This document shows, one piece after another, positions 58,307-64,000 of a DNA stretch of 64,000 nucleotides. The stretch is from Chloranthus sessilifolius (lineage: Eukaryota > Streptophyta > Magnoliopsida > Chloranthales > Chloranthaceae): assembly GCA_021018995.1 (NCBI GenBank), contig CM037587.1, positions 64,623,604-64,687,603 on the forward strand. The letters run 5' to 3'. Within the stretch, counting starts at the first letter, position 1; the number at the start of each line of letters is the position of its first letter. A program made the position numbers and the translations under genes. Below the pieces are notes generated by a model. It ran no database searches and was not told the DNA's origin. It was given only the letters and a program-made list of their open reading frames with translations.

Positions 58307-59722
58307 GTGATAGCAATTATGGGTGAGGAACAACCCAGAACCCTCAAGGAGTTGAATGCTCCGGATGACTATAACTCCCCTTTTAGCATTCAATTCCCTG
58401 ATGTTCAAGGGAACTATGAAATCAAAACTTCAATCATCCAGATGCTGCCCTCTTTCCATGGGCTTAGCAAGGAGGACCCTTACAAGTATATTGACCAGTT
58501 CTTGGCCTTGTGTTCCACTTTTAATATCACTGGTTTAGGACCTGAGGCTACTAGGCTCAAACTCTTTCCCTTCTCTCTGAAGGATAGGGCCTGTACCTGG
58601 CTGACCACTCTTCCCAACAATAGCATTGCTTCATGGAAAGACCTGCAGACCAAGTTCTACCTTGAGACCAAAACTAGCCAGTTGAGGAAAGAGATTCTTG
58701 CTTTTGCTCAATCCCCAACTGAGGATTTTAACCAGTCCTGGGATAGGTTTAAGGAAATGCTCAAACAATGCCCCCACCACAAGATCCCAGAGTGGCAGCT
58801 TGTACAAAGCTTCTACAATGGGATTGATGAGAAAAATAGAGATATGGTCGATGCCTCTTGTGGTGGATCCTACATGCACAAGACTGCTGAAGAGGCATAG
58901 GAATTGTTTGAGGTGATTAGTGAGAATGCTTTTCAAAAGCCATCCCTAGCAAGAACTGGTCAGGAAACTGAGTCAAAGGTGGAGCCTGCTACTGGATCAA
59001 GAGGAAAAGTTTATGAGGTTTTTGGGAACAATGACCTGCAGCTGCATATGGCAAACCTCTCTATGAAGTTTGACAAATTACTGACTGTGATGCAGCCCAG
59101 AAGGGCTGCTCATGTGGCTGAGGCATGTCTGATATGCCAGTCCCCACAGCACACAGTGGAGGAATGTCCATCTGCAGGGCAATTTCCTGAATTGGTTTTA
59201 GAACATACTGCTGCTGCTCAATCTTATGGCCAGCAATAATCTGGGGGCTACAATAGACAACCATATGGATACCAGCACCAAAATGCTAGTTACCAATGGA
59301 GAGACCACCCAAATCTGAGGTGGAGGCAAGACAACTACATGCAGCCCTAGCAGATGTTGGCCCTACCACAAAGGCCACAACAGCAGTTCAATCAAGGGAA
59401 TGCCCCTAGGTCTAACTTCCAGCACCATCAGCAGCCCCATCATTAACAAAATCAATTGGTCTTACCCCCTTCTCAACCTAGAAATACTTCTTTCGAGGAC
59501 CAGGTCTTGACCTCACTGCAAAACCTGGGTTCCTTGGCTCAGACTGTGAATTCTCTTGGTCAGAGCATGAAGAAGATGGAAGAGCAGATTGGCCAACTAG
59601 CGAATACCCTAGCCAAAAGAGAAGAGGGAAGGTTGCCCAGTCAACCAGTGGTGAATCCCAAGGGCCAATTTTTGATTGGTGAAGGATCCTCAAACCCTGA
59701 AGGGGATCTTTCATTGAATTGA
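58307..59722 (+). pseudogene. Athila family C gag, best preserved in the window
   Basis: Starts MIAIMGEEQPRTLKELNAPD. The capsid region (58380-58900) has QMLPSFHGLSKEDPYKYIDQ, LKLFPFSLKDRACTWLTTLP, FNQSWDRFKEMLKQCPHHKI and MVDASCGGSYMHKT. The CCHC zinc knuckle CLICQSPQHTVEEC lies near 59125-59165, followed by a Gln-rich, Tyr-rich stretch (59200-59450) and a coiled-coil-like C-terminal segment, LQNLGSLAQTVNSLGQSMKK (59515-59575). Gag packages element RNA. Only a few breaks are seen, so this copy is younger than the family A copies. Confidence 0.88.
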
Positions 59723-60534
59723 TGATAAGAACTGTGCACCTTTGTATGATATGTACTTTACAGTTCAGAGGAAGTTGTAGTGATCTTGTTGGAATCTGAG
59801 TCTAGTACTTTATGCCTACTTTTATTCCTGTTCCCCTTGTTTGCTAATTTCAAATGATTGAATGATGATGGTATTATTTGAATGCTTTTCATGATGTGTG
59901 AATTTAATGCTTTGAGAGTATGGGAATTTTTTTGAATGTTTTATAATGCTTATGGGTGTCCCTGGAAGTGATCCTGTGAGAGAATCCACCCATAAAATAA
60001 AGGTCAAGAGGCTGACTGTGGGTGAGTGAATGCTAACTCTGTTAAGCCATCGCGGGGTTCTGAATTTTGGTTTGGTCTCCTCTCGCGCAGTTCATAAAGA
60101 ATTACTTTGCTTTGCTGTCGCGAGTTTCAGATATAGCTGGGTGGGCTGCCTCGCGCAGTTTAAATGGACATCTAATCTCGCGATCCATTAATGCCTATCC
60201 AGCGAGCGGATATTTTCAAAGCGTGTCGAGCCTCGCGATATTTAAATCCCACCCCGCGCTGCTTTTCTTTACTGCTTTCTCTTTCCTCTCCTCCCAGCGA
60301 AACCCTAGCTCCCACTCCTCTCAATCTCTCTCCTCCAGCATCCTGTCTATAGTTCATTGCTCACTTTGAAATTCTGGATTTTTGTTCTTAAAGCTTCCAT
60401 CAACAGTTGCCCCCTGCTAGGAGCTCTTGCGATCTATCGTGCATTAAATTGAACAGAACCCTAACTTTTAGGGTAAGACTCAGCTCTTAATCTTTCCTTT
60501 CAAAATTTCAACTGCACACTCACCAAGGAGAATC
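59723..60534 (+). promoter_or_regulatory. Spacer with CGCG words before the additional ORF
   Basis: The place where pol would be expected holds about 300 bp of unassigned sequence, then (60040-60240) a run of CGCG words (TCTCGCGCAG, GTCGCGAG, CCTCGCGCAG, TCTCGCGATC, CCTCGCGATA) ending in TATTTAAA at 60239-60246, a C/T-rich leader and the ORF start at 60535. The layout is as at 17676-18540. A private promoter is inferred. Confidence 0.5.
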
Positions 60535-61377
60535 TTGATGGCTCCTAAAAGTGCACCTGTTAATAGAGTCAGGGACCAGGCCACCGTGGAGCCTGCCCCT
60601 AAGAAAGCCAAGTCCTCTACGGCACAACAAAAAGGGAAGGAGGTGGTTCCTGAGGTGGCTGCAAAAACACCTGATTACTCTACTCCCTTTGAGCTCCTCA
60701 TTTCCATTCCCTTAAAGCCTGAAGCCATTTTTGATATATCTTTCTTTAAATCGGCGGGTTGTCAAGACTTTTGCCATTGAGTTCTTCACATAAAGGCTGG
60801 TTTGTTCCCCTTGATGCAAATGATTCCTGCACTAGCCTATCCTAGGTTAGTGCAACTCTTTTACCAGCACCTTAGGATCAGACCAGACACACATGGGCAG
60901 CCAGGCCTCCTTGTGTTAGTTGACAATTTTGAGATGCTGCTTAACCCAGCGTTGATTGCTGAAGTCATGGGCATCCCTGCCATTTTTTATCCCAACTACG
61001 GTTATGGTGCCCCTGTGAGTGCCCCCCTTGATACCATTGCCTAGGCCATTACCAGAGGCTTGAAGGCCACAGGAAGCTCCATCAGAAGAAGAGATTTGGA
61101 TCCCAAGCTGCTGTTCATCGATCAAGTGCTAAAGAAGAATATCTACTACTCCGGCCATTAGCAAGAGAGGAGGACACCAATTGCTGATGCTCTCTATTCC
61201 TTCTCTCTGGGCCATGGATTTAATGCTGCATGGTTGATTTTTGAGGCCATGAAAGATATGATGGTGAAGCTTGGGCTGCAAAAGAAGATCCACACTCTCC
61301 CCTATGGAAGACTTATCACCAAATTACTTCTGAAGGGAGGGTACAAGATACCAGTGGGGGAGTTATCTGCTGACTAA
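60535..61377 (+). pseudogene. Additional ORF of family C, plus-strand copy
   Basis: Starts MAPKSAPVNRVRDQ with a basic stretch (PAPKKAKSSTAQQKGKEVVP), then a globular part (LVQLFYQHLRIRPDTHGQPG, LLVLVDNFEMLLNPALIAEV, and RRRDLDPKLLFIDQVLKK near 61085-61140). It is homologous to 17675-16095 and lacks that copy's Pro-rich tail because the LTR at 61380 begins here. Broken. Function unknown. Confidence 0.7.
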
Positions 61378-61379
61378 AT

Positions 61380-63933
61380 TGTTAAGACCTGAAAAGTACC
61401 ACTTTTCACCCCTTAACTTAACCTTTGATTAGACCCTTAGCCACCTAATAAGTTCTTGTTAAGTGTTTTATGTAGGCTAGGAATCCTGTTAAGGAGCCTG
61501 CTTTGGCACCAGAAATCCCTCAGAAGAATGAACTCTGAATCCAGACCTGAAATGAGCCTCACGCAGTTGACCCAAGCTTTAGAGGATTCAAGAGAAATAT
61601 GCCTCGCACAGTTCAACTGAGCTTCCCAAGACTTTATAGCAACCTCTCGCGCAGATGAGTGACTGAAGAGCTTCAGAAACTCAAAATTGCACAGCTCTCA
61701 TGAAGCTCAAGAGTAGAACGCATCGCGCAGTGTTGCGCAGTTCAAAGCCGACCTCTCTCAATCTTGCGCAGTTCGCGCAGAACGGCTGAGGAGAGAGAGT
61801 TTTAGAAGATTCCTCGCGCAGCTATCGCGTAGTCGCCACGGGATGTAATTATCAGAAGAACTCCTCTCATAGTTCTTGCGCCATTCAAGAAAGAAAACAT
61901 CCTGGCGAAGGCAAAGCCAACCTCGTGAAGATCAAGTAAGACATAGAACCTCGTGCAGTTCAGAACTCAGTAAAGCCTCGCGAGGTAACTCGCGAAGTCC
62001 AGTAAAGAGAAGTGCTCGCGAAGTTCTTGCACTGCTCAAATTCACTCTCACGAAGATCAGCCGAGTGAAGACCTCGCGACCTCGCGACTGCTTGAACTTC
62101 AACCCCGAGACACCTGAGACTGTGTTTTCTTCTCAACCTCGCGAAGCCCAACCCAGCGAGAGCACAATTCTCTACCGCACGACTGCCTGAAGAGCAAACC
62201 AAGGCAACCTCGTGACGGCTAAAGCTTCAGTGTCAAATCATCCTAGCGAAGAGCAAAGAGCTACCACGTGACAAGTCTAGGAAACTACAGCTACCTAGCA
62301 AAGCTCTGAACCTAAACTTCCATCTCTTCAGCAGAGGACCTTTTAGGTATTTCCAGCAATTAGGCCACGCACTCCCACGCTCAAATCTCGGCGCACGTGC
62401 CCTGAGGCATTCAAGGATCATTGTTAGGCCAAGTGGCATCATTAAAATTTGGGTTTTCTAACCCTAATGCGCCGCCACCCCACTGCTATATAAACCCATA
62501 CCTAGCTTAGGTTTAGGTATCTGGGAACACATCTCAGATCATTTTTCTTTTCTCTTTCTTTTTAGCTGTAAGTAGTTTTTCTTTTTCTCTTTCCTTCTCT
62601 CCATAGTCCAGCACTTGCTGGCTATGCCTTTGTATGTGTTTTTGAATTAGATCAATGGAAATTCTGTAATAGGATCTGTATTTTATGGGATTTATGTTTG
62701 AATGTGAGATGCTCTGTGCAAGGCTGCTGCCTTGTGATCCGCCATTGCTTTGGCTGTATTTCAAAGCAATGGAGGACTGATTATAAGGGCCATTCAGATC
62801 CAAGTGACCTGTGTGTCTAGGATATCATGGTCCTACAGCCTTAGCCCCACCACAGGACCCACTAGATCTGAAATCCCCATGGGAGCTTGAGCTGGTAGCC
62901 TTTTGAGCATGGTAGTAGCAGCGATATTCTTGTTTTGTTTTGGGCTCCGTGAGGAGGATAACCTCTGGGATAGTCTGTGACCATTTAAGTGGACAGATTA
63001 TAGCCTTAAGGTGATTCTAATCCACCGATCCAAGATGGATCCTTCTTCTTTACACCTGAGCTTGTAGAAGTCTGGTGAGAGATTGTACAGAGGCAGACTC
63101 CCCTATATTTGTATAGATCCACCATCAGATGTTAGATCTGATCTGGTTATAGAGATTGTAGGCTAGTGACTGGACCATTGTAGTCTCACTCAAGCAATGG
63201 ACAGCTAGATCGAAGGTTGTACTCAATCTCTTGCTGGTTCTATGTGTCTGGGCTATCATGGTCCTACAGCCTTAGCCCCACATATAGAACTTTAGAGATT
63301 GAGGTTCCCTATGGATTCTTGAGCTGGTAGCCTGGATAAAATAGTGCCTGCAATGATTTACTTGTTGTGTTTTGGCCCATCCCTGGATAGTGGCTCCCCT
63401 ATGGGATAATCTATGACCATTTGAGTGGATAAGTTATAGCCTTAAGGGTGGAATCATGGCAGAATGATGGGTTGGATCCTTTCTCCTTAGTGGTGATAAT
63501 GTAGCCTCTGGACAGGATTTCTATAACATCATATCTGAATCTGAGTTACAAAACTTCTCTAACCTTGGCTCAATAATATACTTCTCACCCTTTTTATATT
63601 TATTTTCCACACTCCATCCATCCTCTCAACCCTTTCTGTAGTTTAGACATTAGAATACTTAGAATAAGTGACCTTAAACTCCCCTCCTTTTAGGACTGCC
63701 AGATCTGTAATCAGATCTGGAGGGACTACTAGAGATGGCTCCCTTGGAGCTGTAGATCACCTTTCCCTTTGGGGCAAACTCTTACTTATCAAAACTTGCT
63801 ACAATGGACCCTGTATCTTACAGGTTTAGGACTTCTGAGTTGTGCTGAATTCATCCCCTGTTTTACTCTTTCTTTGATTTTTAAATGACTTTCACCACCA
63901 ACCAATAATGTAAGCACTCAGAGTCCACCAACA
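61380..63933 (+). repeat. Family C LTR, right
   Basis: Starts TGTTAAGACCTGAAAAGTACC directly within the additional ORF region. CGCG words run from 61550 to 62260 and TATATAAA is at 62487. It ends near CCACCAACA at 63933. No PBS follows, so it is a solo LTR or a 3' LTR. Confidence 0.82.
62970..63437 (+). other. Leader hairpins, duplicated (family C, right LTR)
   Basis: Hairpin 2 (62970-63001): ATAGTCTGT faces ACAGATTAT below a perfect CCA-TTTAAG-TGG head. Hairpin 3 (63053-63077): CACC with GGTG around a GAGCTTGTAG loop. Second hairpin 2 (63406-63437): ATAATCTAT faces ATAAGTTAT below CCA-TTTGAG-TGG. TGT/ACA in the first has become TAT/ATA in the second, a paired change. Confidence 0.55.
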
Positions 63934-64000
63934 CTCACTCCCACCACTTTTCCCAAAAGACAATGGGGGATCAACAGAAGTCTAATGGATCCCCAAAAGA
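63934..64000. other. Flank after the last LTR
   Basis: Too short to classify. No PBS-like sequence. Confidence 0.4.

Larger units (their letters stand above)
53470..63933 (+). mobile_element. Athila family C copy with gag and additional ORF but no pol
   Basis: LTR 53470-55858, PBS 55865, an inverted LTR 55900-57894, gag 58307-59722, promoter-like spacer, additional ORF 60535-61377, LTR 61380-63933. No RT or integrase is present. It may be a TR-GAG-like non-autonomous form, or several family C insertions stacked: the inverted LTR and the right LTR look closer to each other than to the left LTR, and the right LTR begins inside the additional ORF without a polypurine tract. No clear target duplication was found. 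Confidence 0.7.

Overview
The window is repeat-rich plant DNA, probably pericentromeric or other heterochromatin of an angiosperm. No host gene was found on either strand. Nearly everything recognisable is LTR retrotransposon: Ty3/gypsy elements of the Athila lineage (Athila-type gag and pol, PBS matching tRNA-Asp) and of the chromovirus lineage (CCHC gag, gypsy pol, chromodomain-like C-terminus, PBS resembling tRNA-Met). All are old, broken copies nested in or abutting one another. The species cannot be named from sequence alone.

Layout. (1) 1-15859, + strand: two Athila copies of family A in tandem sharing an LTR (pol end / LTR / gag-pol / LTR, period about 9.3 kb). (2) 15860-23409, - strand: family C Athila, read leftwards as gag, protease, RT-RNase H, integrase, then an additional ORF with its own TATA-like upstream region. 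A piece of a minus-strand family C LTR lies at 30581-31407. (3) 23410-30580, + strand: family B, an Athila-like element with two LTRs, PBS and polypurine tract but no coding capacity, inserted in the family C gag. (4) 31408-40540: chromovirus family D remnants, mainly two pairs of oppositely oriented LTRs. (5) 40541-42682: a stray Athila LTR. (6) 42683-50572, + strand: chromovirus family E with LTR, gag, pol and chromodomain, followed by a separate broken 'plant transposon protein'-like ORF (51487-52812) and an inverted piece of the E LTR. (7) 53470-63933: family C again, with LTR, an inverted LTR, gag, additional ORF and LTR, but no pol between.

The most interesting signal is structural and not coding. 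The transcribed leader (R/U5) of three diverged Athila families carries a module of three short hairpins. The first and third expose nearly the same loop (GAGCTTGTAGCC-like), the middle one has a CCA-loop-TGG head, and the stems show compensatory changes between families. The coding-free family B element keeps the module, and family C has part of it twice. A second small hairpin with compensatory changes lies about 95-115 bp before the 3' LTR. Other points are clusters of near-palindromic CpG motifs (TCGA type in A/B, CGCG type in C) upstream of the LTR TATA boxes, the CGCG type recurring upstream of the additional ORF, and several large LTR inverted repeats that could form double-stranded RNA. 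All pairings were read by eye and no alignment or folding software was run.
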